Source of the DNA: Gammaproteobacteria bacterium
Lineage (GTDB): Bacteria > Pseudomonadota > Gammaproteobacteria > Steroidobacterales > Steroidobacteraceae
Assembly: GCA_030040235.1 (NCBI GenBank)
Contig: JASHUC010000073.1
Location: 1-13,400 of the forward strand
Reading direction: 5' to 3'
Length of the DNA stretch: 13,400 bases
The first letter of the stretch is position 1; every line of letters begins with the position of its first letter. Shown here piece by piece: positions 6,666 through 13,400 of this stretch. A program made the position numbers and the translations under genes. The notes under the pieces are model-generated. The model was not told where the DNA came from and ran no database searches. It saw only the letters and a list, made by a program, of their open reading frames with translations.

Positions 6666-7700
6666 ATGTTACTGGCATCGAATCGCGCCTGCCAGCGGCG
6701 CGCAGTCCCCCTCTGGCAGCAGGAAATGGCGGCTGCGATCGCCAGCCCGCGCGAGCTCATCGAGGCGCTCGGCCTCGATCGAGACATGGCCGCCGCCGCG
6801 CAGGCGGCCGCGCAGAGCTTTCGCCTGCGGGTGCCGTGGAGCTACGTACGACGCATGCGGCGCGGAGATCCGGCCGATCCGCTCCTGCGGCAGGTGTTGC
6901 CCGTCGAGGCGGAGACCGCAAGACGCCCCGGGTTCCGCTCCGATCCGCTCGAGGAGCGCCGCGCGCTGCGCGCCCCGGGTCTGCTGCAGAAGTACCGTGG
7001 CCGCGCGCTGCTCATCACGACCTCGGCTTGCGCGGTGCATTGCCGGTATTGTTTCCGCAGGGAGTTTCCCTACTCCGGCCAGGTCGACGCTCCGCGCTGG
7101 GCAGAGGCGCTCGCGTCCATCGGGCGCGACGCGTCGATCGAGGAGGTGATCCTGAGCGGGGGAGATCCGCTCTCGCTCAGCGATGCGCGGCTGAGCTCGC
7201 TCACGCACTCGCTTGCAGCCATCCCGCACGTGCGCAGGCTCCGCGTGCACACCCGGCTGCCCGTCGTGCTCCCCTCGCGGGTCGATCCGGGGCTCGTGAA
7301 CTGGCTCGCGCGACTCAAGTGGCCGCTGGTCATCGTGCTGCACGCCAACCACGCGAACGAGATCGACGCCGAGGTGCGTAGCGCGTGCGCCACGTTGCGC
7401 TCGGCCGGGGCGACGCTCCTCAACCAATCGGTGCTGCTGCGCGGTGTGAACGACGATCCGGCAACGCTCGCCGAGCTTTCCGTGCGGCTGTTCGATGCCG
7501 GCGTGCTGCCCTATTACCTGCATGTTCTCGATCGAGTGCGCGGCACGGCCCACTTCGAGGTTCCGCAGCAGCGCGCGCGGCACATCGCGGGCGAGCTCGC
7601 CGCGAGCTTGCCGGGCTACCTCGTGCCCCGCCTCGTGCGCGAGCGCGCCGGAGCCCCGGCGAAGGTGCCCCTCTCGCCCCGGCTGCCGGCTCATTTTTAA
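6666..7700 (+). CDS. epmB: EF-P beta-lysylation protein EpmB (radical SAM lysine 2,3-aminomutase)
   Basis: EpmB (YjeK) is a PLP- and [4Fe-4S]-dependent radical SAM enzyme that converts (S)-alpha-lysine to (R)-beta-lysine, the group EpmA attaches to EF-P. The 344-residue length fits (342 in E. coli). The cluster motif C122-AVH-C126-RY-C129-F is intact, followed by [12 protein letters not shown] and the late block [15 protein letters not shown]. The PLP lysine expected near the C-terminus fits Lys333 in AGAPAKVPL. Clostridial-type lysine aminomutases are longer; length and the efp/epmA neighbours favour EpmB. The ATG at 6666 has GAGAGG 8 bases upstream; an in-frame start at 6633 would run back into efp and is less likely. 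It is divergent from efp with only 26 bases between. Confidence 0.97.
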   Translation: MLLASNRACQRRAVPLWQQEMAAAIASPRELIEALGLDRDMAAAAQAAAQSFRLRVPWSYVRRMRRGDPADPLLRQVLPVEAETARRPGFRSDPLEERRALRAPGLLQKYRGRALLITTSACAVHCRYCFRREFPYSGQVDAPRWAEALASIGRDASIEEVILSGGDPLSLSDARLSSLTHSLAAIPHVRRLRVHTRLPVVLPSRVDPGLVNWLARLKWPLVIVLHANHANEIDAEVRSACATLRSAGATLLNQSVLLRGVNDDPATLAELSVRLFDAGVLPYYLHVLDRVRGTAHFEVPQQRARHIAGELAASLPGYLVPRLVRERAGAPAKVPLSPRLPAHF

Positions 7701-7742
7701 TCCTGGATCGGGCGGCGGTGCAGGCATCGCGCCCGGTGCGCG

Positions 7743-7768
7743 CGTGCGAGTGTGAGAGGCTTCGCACG
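7743..7768. other. Inverted repeat between epmB and the FimX-like gene
   Basis: CGTGCGA and TCGCACG form a perfect 7-bp stem around a 12-base loop in the short non-coding gap after epmB. There is no T run after it on the plus strand. It could be a weak transcript end for epmB, an mRNA 5' structure for the next gene, or chance in GC-rich DNA. Confidence 0.3.
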
Positions 7769-7852
7769 TTCGGCAGCACGAAGGGGCTATGATCGCGCGC
7801 GCGTGGGGGCTCTGCTTTCTTACCCGTCTGCCCGAGAGCCCCGCCTCCTTGC

Positions 7853-7859
7853 GAAGGAG
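7853..7859 (+). promoter_or_regulatory. Ribosome binding site supporting the TTG start of the FimX-like gene
   Basis: GAAGGAG lies 7 bases before TTG 7867, while the upstream in-frame ATG 7789 has only AAGGGG two bases away, too close to work well. This decides the start chosen for the gene. Confidence 0.55.
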
Positions 7860-7866
7860 TTTGCGC

Positions 7867-9921
7867 TTGTCCGAGCAGAACGCCGTCCCACTCATCGTGC
7901 TGAGCGCCTCGCGGGATCCGGCGGAGGTGGTGAATAGCATCCTGCGCCGAGCGGGCCACCCCGTGCACTGCACGTGGATTCCGGCCCTGCCCGACCTCGG
8001 CGATGCGCTCACGCAGATCAACCCCGAGCTGCTGCTCGTTGCAGAGCAGGACGAGGAGAAGCTCGCGATGATCGCCGGCATCCGCGACCAGATCGCACCC
8101 GCAGTGCCGCTCATCGTGATCGCCGAGGTGGTGGACGAGACCCGCATGGCGCTTGCGATGCAGCACGGCGCGCGCGACATGGTCACCCTCGCGAGCCCCG
8201 CGCGCCTGCAGGCGGTGATGGGCCGCGAGCTCAAGGCCCACCGTCTGGAGCGGGCGCTCAACAGCACGCTCAAATCGGCGCGCGATGCGCGCCGGCAGCT
8301 CGAGTCGGTTCTACAGCAGTCCGCCGATGCCATCGCGCAGGTCCAGGAAGGCATCGTGGTCGATGCGAACTCGGCCTGGCTCGAGCTGTTCGGCTTCGAG
8401 CGCAGCGCGATCGTCGGCCAGCCGATCATGGACGTCTTCGATGAGTCCACGCACGCCGCTCTCAAAGGCGCCCTCGCCGCCTGCCTTCAGGGACGATGGA
8501 GCGATCACACGCTGAGCGCGAACGGCTACTTCGGCGACGGCTCGCGCCGCACGATTGCACTCGCCCTCACCCTCGGCGAGCACGAAGGCGAGCCCTGCGT
8601 GAGGCTCACCGTTCCGGCCAACCAGCACGATGAGAGCAAGCTCGCGCAGGAGCTCGAGGACGCCGTCAAGCGCGATCCTGCGACCGGTATGCTCTACCGC
8701 CAGCCGCTGCTCGAGGCGGTGCGGGAGAGGCTCGCGACTCCGGCGCCCGGAGGCGTGCGCTACGTCGCGCTCATAAAGCCCGACAAGTTCTCGACCATCG
8801 AGCGTGAGGTGGGCATCGGCGCGAGCGAGGAGGTGCTCGTCGAGCTCGCGAAGCTGCTCAACGCGCAGCTGAGTCCCAAGGATCTCGCGGGACGGCTCGG
8901 GGGCGTCGCGTTCCTCGCGCTGCTCGAGCGCGGCAATGCGCACGATGTGGAGGTCTGGAGCGAGGAGCTCATCGCCCGCGCCGGCAAGCTGGTCCTCAAT
9001 GTCGGCGGGCGCTCCTTCTCCCTCACCTGCTCGGTGGGACTCAGCGTGGTGCCGCCCGGAGCTTCCAGCCCCGAGGCCCCGATTGCGGATGCCATCGAGT
9101 CCTGCCGCAAGGCCCGCGGGCGTGGCGGCAACCAGGTGGCGACCTCCCACCGCGCCGACGAGGACGTACGGGTACAGTCCTACGATGCGATCTGGGTGAA
9201 GCACATCAAGGCCGCGCTGATGGAAAATCGCTTCCGTCTGGTGCAGCAGCCGGTCGCGAGCCTGCATGGCGCCGACCCGGGCATGACCGATGTGCTGGTC
9301 CGCATGCTCGATATGAATGGCAAGGAGGTGCTGCCCGGGGAATTCATGCCCGCCGCCGAGCGCAACGACCTGCTGAAGAATATCGACCGCTGGGTCGTCG
9401 GCGCCTCGCTGTCCTTCGCCGCGCAGCGCAAGCCCGGGTGCCTCTTCGTGCGGCTCTCGAAGGACACCCTGCGGGACTCCTCATTCCTCGGTTGGCTCGA
9501 CAATCAGGTGCGCGCCTCGCGCGCCGAGCCCGTGCGGCTGTGCTTTCAGGTGCCCGAGGACCTGGCTGAGGGCCAGCTATCGGCGTTCCAGTCGCTCGCC
9601 GGAACGCTGCACGAGCGCGGCTTTCGCTGCGCGCTCGAGCGCTTCGGCTTGGGACGCGATCCGGTCGCGCTGCTCGGCGCGGCGCCGTTGCACTTCGTGA
9701 AGATCGACGGCGCGCTCGTACAGAGCCTGACACGCGACCCGGAGCTGCAGCAGCGCGTGCGCAGGATGGTCGAGGAGGCCAAGCGGCGCAAGATCGAGAC
9801 GATCGCCGAGCGTGTCGAGGATGCCAACACCATGGCGGTGCTGTGGCAGGTCGGCGTGCAATACATCCAGGGCTACTTCGTCCACACGCCGGAAGAGGTC
9901 GTGCTGCGCGCCGAGGCTTGA
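7867..9921 (+). CDS. FimX-like REC-PAS-GGDEF-EAL c-di-GMP effector, catalytically degenerate
   Basis: The 684 residues form four domains: receiver-like (about 7-120), PAS (about 146-250), GGDEF (about 270-425) and EAL (about 440-684). This is the order and size of Pseudomonas FimX (691 aa), a c-di-GMP receptor for type IV pilus positioning. Each catalytic site is altered. The receiver has LLLVAEQ where the phospho-Asp should be. GGDEF reads GGVAF at 345-349. The EAL signature reads DVLVR at 475-479, and the DDFG-like metal motif is ERFGLG. QQPVASL, FVKIDG and YIQGYF are kept, consistent with binding without hydrolysis. I chose the TTG start because AAGGAG lies 7 bases upstream and MSEQNAVPLIVLS is a plausible N-terminus; the in-frame ATG at 7789 would add 26 residues. 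It is the only regulator in the window. Calling it a true FimX orthologue is inference. Confidence 0.85.
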   Translation: MSEQNAVPLIVLSASRDPAEVVNSILRRAGHPVHCTWIPALPDLGDALTQINPELLLVAEQDEEKLAMIAGIRDQIAPAVPLIVIAEVVDETRMALAMQHGARDMVTLASPARLQAVMGRELKAHRLERALNSTLKSARDARRQLESVLQQSADAIAQVQEGIVVDANSAWLELFGFERSAIVGQPIMDVFDESTHAALKGALAACLQGRWSDHTLSANGYFGDGSRRTIALALTLGEHEGEPCVRLTVPANQHDESKLAQELEDAVKRDPATGMLYRQPLLEAVRERLATPAPGGVRYVALIKPDKFSTIEREVGIGASEEVLVELAKLLNAQLSPKDLAGRLGGVAFLALLERGNAHDVEVWSEELIARAGKLVLNVGGRSFSLTCSVGLSVVPPGASSPEAPIADAIESCRKARGRGGNQVATSHRADEDVRVQSYDAIWVKHIKAALMENRFRLVQQPVASLHGADPGMTDVLVRMLDMNGKEVLPGEFMPAAERNDLLKNIDRWVVGASLSFAAQRKPGCLFVRLSKDTLRDSSFLGWLDNQVRASRAEPVRLCFQVPEDLAEGQLSAFQSLAGTLHERGFRCALERFGLGRDPVALLGAAPLHFVKIDGALVQSLTRDPELQQRVRRMVEEAKRRKIETIAERVEDANTMAVLWQVGVQYIQGYFVHTPEEVVLRAEA

Positions 9922-9933
9922 GGTTCCGGCGCG
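9907..9933. other. Inverted repeat at the convergent end of the FimX-like gene and dxs
   Basis: CGCGCCG and CGGCGCG form a perfect 7-bp stem with a 13-base loop that spans the stop codon of the FimX-like gene. The gap to the dxs stop is only 21 bases. A run of ACCCCTTT follows rather than a T tract. It may act as a weak bidirectional end for the two convergent transcripts. Confidence 0.3.
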
Positions 9934-9942
9934 ATACCCCTT

Positions 9943-11865
9943 TCAGGCGCTCAACTGCCAGTCGCGTTCGCGCCACCAGCGCAGGATCCGCCCCTCGAGC
10001 GCCGGCGCATCGAGTCCCGCCGCGTTGATGCAGTCCTCGCGCGACCCATGCTCGATGAAGCGGTCCGGGATGCCGAGCTGGAGCATCGGCAGGCACACGC
10101 GTGCCGTCGCGAGACACTCGGCAACCGCGCTGCCGGCACCGCCCGACACCATGTTCTCCTCGATCGTGACAATCGCCCGATGACGCCCGGCGATCGCGAG
10201 CACCGTCGCCGCGTCGATCGGCTTGATGAAGCGCATGTTGACGAGCGTCATGTCGTGGCGCTCGGCGATGAGCTGCGCCGGGGCGACCATGGTGCCGAAG
10301 GCGAGCAGCGCAATGCCGTGATGCCCGGTGCGGCGCACCTCCGCGCGTCCGATCGGCAGCTGGGAGAGCTCGGCGGACACCGGCACACCGGGTCCCTGCC
10401 CCCGGGGATAGCGCACCGCGGCGGGCCCTTCGTGGAGCACGGCCGTGTACAGCATCTGACGGCACTCGTTCTCGTCGGCCGGTGCCATCACGACCATGTT
10501 CGGCACGCATCGCAGATACGTGAGATCGAAGTTGCCCTGGTGAGTCGCGCCGTCGCCGCCCACGAGTCCGGCCCGGTCGATTGCGAACACGACCGGCAGA
10601 TTCTGCAGCGCCACATCGTGGATCAGCTGATCGTAGGCGCGCTGCAGGAACGTCGAGTAGATCGCGACGATGGGTCTCAACCCCTCGCAGGCGAGGCCCG
10701 CGGCGAGCGTCACGGCGTGCTGCTCGGCGATGGCCACATCGAAGTAGCGCTCGGCAAAGCGCTTGGAGAACTCGACGAGCCCCGACCCCTCGCGCATCGC
10801 CGGCGTGATCCCGATGATGCGGGGATCGCGCTCGGCCATGTCGCACAGCCACTGTCCGAAGACCTGAGTGTACGTCGGGCCGGAGGCCTTCTCCTTGTAC
10901 ACCACCCCGGTCGCCGGATCGAACGGTCCGGGTCCATGCCACTTGATGGGATCGGCCTCGGCCGGTGCATAGCCCTTGCCCTTGCGCGTGACCACATGCA
11001 GCAGCTGCGGGCCTTTGAGATTGCGCACGTTGCGGAGCGTTGCCACGAGCGCATGAATGTCGTGTCCGTCGATGGGACCGATGTAGTTGAGTCCCATCTC
11101 CTCGAAGATCGTCCCGGGCAGCACCATCCCCTTCATGTGCTCCTCGGAGCGCCTCGCAAGCTCCAGAGCGGTCGGCACCCGGCGCAGTACGCGCTTGCCG
11201 CCCGCGCGCAGGTTCGAGTACAGCTTTCCCGAGAGCAGCCGGGCGAGATAGTTCGAGAACGCGCCGACCGCCTCGGAGATCGACATGTCGTTATCGTTGA
11301 GCACGACCAGCAGATCCGCATCGAGCGAGCCGGCGTGATTGAGCGCCTCGAAAGCCATGCCGGCGCTCATCGCCCCATCGCCCACGATGGCGGCGACGCG
11401 CCGTTGAGTTCCGGAGCGCGCCGCGGCGATCGCCATGCCGAGCGCAGCGCTGATCGAGGTGCTCGAGTGTCCCACGCCGAAGGCGTCGTACTCGCTCTCG
11501 TGACGGGCGGGAAAGGGAGCGAGTCCGCGCTTGAGCTTGATCGTATGCAGACGGTCGCGCCGCCCCGTGAGGACCTTGTGCGGATAGGCCTGGTGGCCCA
11601 CGTCCCACACCAGCCTGTCGTGAGGTGTGTTGAAGACGTAATGCAGCGCGATGGTCAGCTCGACCGTGCCGAGTCCGGCGGCGAAGTGTCCGCCGCGGGT
11701 GCTCACGCTCTGGATGAGGAACTCCCGCAGCTCGGTTGCAAGCGCGGTGAGTTGCCCCGGCGGCAGGCGCCGCAGATCCGCCGGTGATTCGATCCGGGAG
11801 AGCAGCGGAAACTTCTCCATGGGAGCTGCAGAGGCAGGTGTAGGAGGGCTCGCTGGGCTTTCCAA
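9943..11865 (-). CDS. dxs: 1-deoxy-D-xylulose-5-phosphate synthase
   Basis: Dxs condenses pyruvate and glyceraldehyde-3-phosphate to DXP with thiamine diphosphate, the first and usually rate-limiting step of the MEP isoprenoid pathway. The 640 residues contain His60 in [20 protein letters not shown] at 88-97, [12 protein letters not shown], the ThDP/Mg motif from GDG at 162 to NDN at 190, and the catalytic Glu381 in AIAEQHAVT; later blocks [12 protein letters not shown] and RYPRGQGPG are also intact. The chosen start is TTG, with GAGGGG 8 bases upstream overlapping the ispA stop codon. An ATG at 11820 would remove a Pro/Ala/Ser-rich 15-residue extension and matches E. coli length better, but I see no Shine-Dalgarno for it. 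It is last in hpnH-ispA-dxs and convergent with the FimX-like gene. Confidence 0.97.
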   Translation of the reverse strand: MESPASPPTPASAAPMEKFPLLSRIESPADLRRLPPGQLTALATELREFLIQSVSTRGGHFAAGLGTVELTIALHYVFNTPHDRLVWDVGHQAYPHKVLTGRRDRLHTIKLKRGLAPFPARHESEYDAFGVGHSSTSISAALGMAIAAARSGTQRRVAAIVGDGAMSAGMAFEALNHAGSLDADLLVVLNDNDMSISEAVGAFSNYLARLLSGKLYSNLRAGGKRVLRRVPTALELARRSEEHMKGMVLPGTIFEEMGLNYIGPIDGHDIHALVATLRNVRNLKGPQLLHVVTRKGKGYAPAEADPIKWHGPGPFDPATGVVYKEKASGPTYTQVFGQWLCDMAERDPRIIGITPAMREGSGLVEFSKRFAERYFDVAIAEQHAVTLAAGLACEGLRPIVAIYSTFLQRAYDQLIHDVALQNLPVVFAIDRAGLVGGDGATHQGNFDLTYLRCVPNMVVMAPADENECRQMLYTAVLHEGPAAVRYPRGQGPGVPVSAELSQLPIGRAEVRRTGHHGIALLAFGTMVAPAQLIAERHDMTLVNMRFIKPIDAATVLAIAGRHRAIVTIEENMVSGGAGSAVAECLATARVCLPMLQLGIPDRFIEHGSREDCINAAGLDAPALEGRILRWWRERDWQLSA

Positions 11866-11874
11866 TCGTAAGTC

Positions 11875-11880
11875 CCCTCA
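11875..11880 (-). promoter_or_regulatory. dxs ribosome binding site overlapping the ispA stop codon
   Basis: Minus-strand TGAGGGG contains the ispA TGA stop and a GAGGGG Shine-Dalgarno core, 8 bases before the dxs TTG. Ribosomes ending ispA would sit on the dxs initiation site, which suggests coupled translation. Confidence 0.5.
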
Positions 11881-12822
11881 GTTCTGCCGGGTGAGCAGCC
11901 AGTCGGACAGCAGGCGCAGCGGCTCGGCGCGCTCGCCGAAGGGCTCCAGCGCGGCGAGCGCCTGGGCATGCAGCCGGCGCAGCTGCCCTTCCGAGGCTGC
12001 AACGCCGAGGATCGCCGGATAAGTCGGCTTCGCCCGCTCCTGATCGGCGCCGGTCGCCTTGCCGAGCACCGCGGAATCACCGATCACATCGAGCAGATCG
12101 TCGCGAATCTGGAACGCAACTCCGATCGCGGCGGCGAATCTTCCGAGGCAATCCGCGAGGCGCGGCTCGAGGGTGGGAGCGCATGCCGCAGCCATCGCCA
12201 CTGCGGCACGGATCAATGCCCCGGTCTTGCGCGAATGCAGGTCGTCGACCTCGGCGATCGAGAGCCGCTTGCCCTGTACCTCGAGATCGATGGCCTGGCC
12301 ACCGGCCATCCCGAGGCTGCCGCTCGCCTGCGAAAGCAGCGCGATGAGCCGCAGCCGGATCTCGGGAGCGGCGGGGAGCGCCGGGTCGGTCGCAAGCAGC
12401 TCGAAGGCGAGCGGCTGTAGACCATCGCCGACGAGAATGGCCGTCGCCTCATCGTAGGCCTTGTGGCAGGTCGGGCGGCCGCGGCGCAGATCATCGTCAT
12501 CCATGGCCGGCAGGTCATCGTGCACGAGCGAGTAGGCATGCACCAGCTCAATGGCACAGGCGGCAGCCTCGACGTCGACCTCGCGCAGCCCGAGGGTACG
12601 CGCGGTGGCGAACACCAGCGCCGCCCGCACCCGCTTGCCACCCCCGAGCACGCTGTAGCGCATCGCCTCGTGCAAGCGCTTCGGGACGACGTCGGGGCCG
12701 GGAAGGCGCTGTGCGAGGGCATGCTCCATGTGAGTGCGCCACGCCTCGAGCTGCGTGCCGAAACTCGCCGCGCCCCGCGGTGGGGCTTCGGTCGCAATTC
12801 GACCGCCGGCCGCAGTGCTCAC
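11878..12822 (-). CDS. ispA: Farnesyl diphosphate synthase (short-chain (2E,6E)-polyprenyl synthase)
   Basis: IspA adds two isopentenyl diphosphate units to dimethylallyl diphosphate to make farnesyl diphosphate, the precursor of squalene, undecaprenol, quinone tails and hopanoids. The 314-residue protein has GGKRVR at 61-66, the first Asp-rich motif in HDDLPAMDDDDLRRGRP (about 101-117), HSRKTGALI at 196-204, the second Asp-rich motif in FQIRDDLLDVIGD (about 237-249), and GKATGADQERAKPTYP. HAYSLVHDD around the first motif closely resembles E. coli IspA (TYSLIHDD), favouring farnesyl over longer products. It starts at GTG with AAGGGAG about 8 bases upstream. It is 31 bases after the hpnH stop and 12 before dxs. 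xseB, its partner in E. coli, is absent here. Confidence 0.96.
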   Translation of the reverse strand: MSTAAGGRIATEAPPRGAASFGTQLEAWRTHMEHALAQRLPGPDVVPKRLHEAMRYSVLGGGKRVRAALVFATARTLGLREVDVEAAACAIELVHAYSLVHDDLPAMDDDDLRRGRPTCHKAYDEATAILVGDGLQPLAFELLATDPALPAAPEIRLRLIALLSQASGSLGMAGGQAIDLEVQGKRLSIAEVDDLHSRKTGALIRAAVAMAAACAPTLEPRLADCLGRFAAAIGVAFQIRDDLLDVIGDSAVLGKATGADQERAKPTYPAILGVAASEGQLRRLHAQALAALEPFGERAEPLRLLSDWLLTRQN

Positions 12823-12853
12823 CCGAGCACTCCCTTCGGGCGCGGGGCGCCGC

Positions 12854-13400
12854 TCACCGCGCCCCGCCGGGGTTATCCGCGGACGGCTCCTCGCTGGGCC
12901 GCTCGGCGACTTTCACCGAGCTCACCGGAATTCGCACCGTCTGCACGGGGCCTGCGGCCACATCCGCTCGATAAACGATCGGCAGCTCCGGCGCCATCGG
13001 ACCGCGCGTGCGCGGGCCGCGTAACGCCACGCTGAGCGCCTTGAGGGGGTGGCTGAACGCATCGTCCACGGCGGTGCCCTCGTATCCGCAATGGGCCATG
13101 CAGTTGTTACAGCGCGGGTTGCGCCCGACGCCGTAGCGCTCCCACTCGGTATCCTCGATGAGCGCGCGAAAGCTCGGTGCATACCCCTCATCCGAGAGCA
13201 GGTAGCACGGCCGCTGCCAACCGAAGATGTTGTAGGTCGGGTTGCTCCAGGGCGTGCACTGATAGCTCTGGTTGCCCGCGAGGAAATCGAGGAACAGCGC
13301 GGAGTGATTGAAGTGCCAGTCCTTCCTGCGCTGCTTGCGCTGCTTGCGGCGCCGGAAGATCTCGCGGAACAGGCGCTTGCTCGCGCTGCGCTCGAGAAAC
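12854..13400 (-). CDS. hpnH: Adenosyl-hopene transferase HpnH, C-terminal part (cut by right window edge)
   Basis: HpnH is a radical SAM enzyme that attaches a 5'-deoxyadenosyl group to diploptene, the first step towards C35 bacteriohopanepolyols. Only the last 181 residues are in the window, so the N-terminal radical SAM CxxxCxxC cluster is not seen. The identity rests on the characteristic C-terminal region: KDWHFNHSALFLDFLAGN, YQCTPWSNPTYNIFGWQRPC, then CNNCMAHCGYEGTAVDD and LRGPRTRGPMAPELP. This Cys-rich block and the RGPRTRGPMAP tail are typical of HpnH rather than of other radical SAM proteins. The stretch RRRKQRKQRRKDW is strongly basic. It is first of the three minus-strand genes here and 31 bases from ispA, in keeping with supply of farnesyl diphosphate for hopene. 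A shc (squalene-hopene cyclase) gene would be expected elsewhere. Confidence 0.9.
   Translation of the reverse strand, partial: FLERSASKRLFREIFRRRKQRKQRRKDWHFNHSALFLDFLAGNQSYQCTPWSNPTYNIFGWQRPCYLLSDEGYAPSFRALIEDTEWERYGVGRNPRCNNCMAHCGYEGTAVDDAFSHPLKALSVALRGPRTRGPMAPELPIVYRADVAAGPVQTVRIPVSSVKVAERPSEEPSADNPGGAR

Noticed and set aside
7679..7698. CCGG-CTG-CCGG followed by TTTTT at the end of epmB as a terminator
   Set aside because: The stem is only 4 bp with a 3-base loop, and the T run includes the stop codon; too weak to call.
6669..8465. 598-codon minus-strand open frame opposite epmB and the FimX-like gene
   Set aside because: It crosses two well-supported genes and their gap; its composition is Arg/Ser/Ala-rich with no recognisable motif.
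10048..11787. 579-codon plus-strand open frame antisense to dxs
   Set aside because: It is a complement of dxs, whose every motif is intact. The translation is Arg/His/Asp-rich without domains, a usual artefact in GC-rich genes.
1..13400. Search for tRNA, rRNA, CRISPR, insertion sequences, attachment sites or a horizontally acquired block
   Set aside because: No array of spaced repeats, no transposase or integrase motifs, no terminal inverted repeats with duplications, and uniform GC-rich coding across the window apart from the short fimV leader.

Overview
This window is GC-rich, coding-dense chromosomal DNA from a gammaproteobacterium. The evidence is the neighbour pair prmB-aroC, a FimV-type LysM protein, a FimX-like REC-PAS-GGDEF-EAL protein, and an EF-P system of the EpmA/EpmB type. 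A C-terminal HpnH fragment adds that the organism probably makes hopanoids. The exact order cannot be fixed from sequence alone; a pilus-bearing group related to Xanthomonadales, Nevskiales or Steroidobacterales would fit. I see no rRNA, tRNA, CRISPR array, insertion sequence, prophage gene or attachment site.

Layout, left to right. (1) 2-1123, minus: 5' part of fimV, which runs off the left edge. (2) 1124-1471: the only gap above 300 bases. It holds a terminator for the aroC transcript and an AT-rich promoter/leader for fimV. (3) 1472-3530, minus: prmB then aroC, 7 bases apart. (4) 3529-6061, plus: a SCO1/SenC copper chaperone, psd and epmA, joined by two ATGA overlaps. The prmB and SCO1 start codons overlap head to head in one CATG. 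(5) 6070-6639, minus: efp, convergent with epmA (8-base gap) and divergent from epmB (26-base gap). (6) 6666-7700, plus: epmB. (7) 7867-9921, plus: a FimX-like c-di-GMP effector whose receiver, GGDEF and EAL domains all look enzymatically dead. (8) 9943-13400, minus: dxs, ispA and the end of hpnH, transcribed hpnH-ispA-dxs.

Functional themes. epmB, epmA and efp form a complete (R)-beta-lysylation module for elongation factor P: EpmB makes (R)-beta-lysine and EpmA attaches it to EF-P Lys34. The hpnH-ispA-dxs strand links isoprenoid precursor supply (DXP, then farnesyl diphosphate) to hopanoid tailoring. FimV and the FimX-like protein are both type IV pilus/polarity factors, but they lie about 6.7 kb apart in separate transcription units. 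prmB (ribosomal protein L3 methylation) and efp are both translation-related.

I did not find a clearly undescribed system. The most interesting points are the compact EF-P island, a Pro-Pro-Pro stretch inside EF-P itself, the overlapping prmB/SCO1 start codons with a possible leaderless SCO1 mRNA, the triply degenerate FimX-like protein, and the structured fimV leader.
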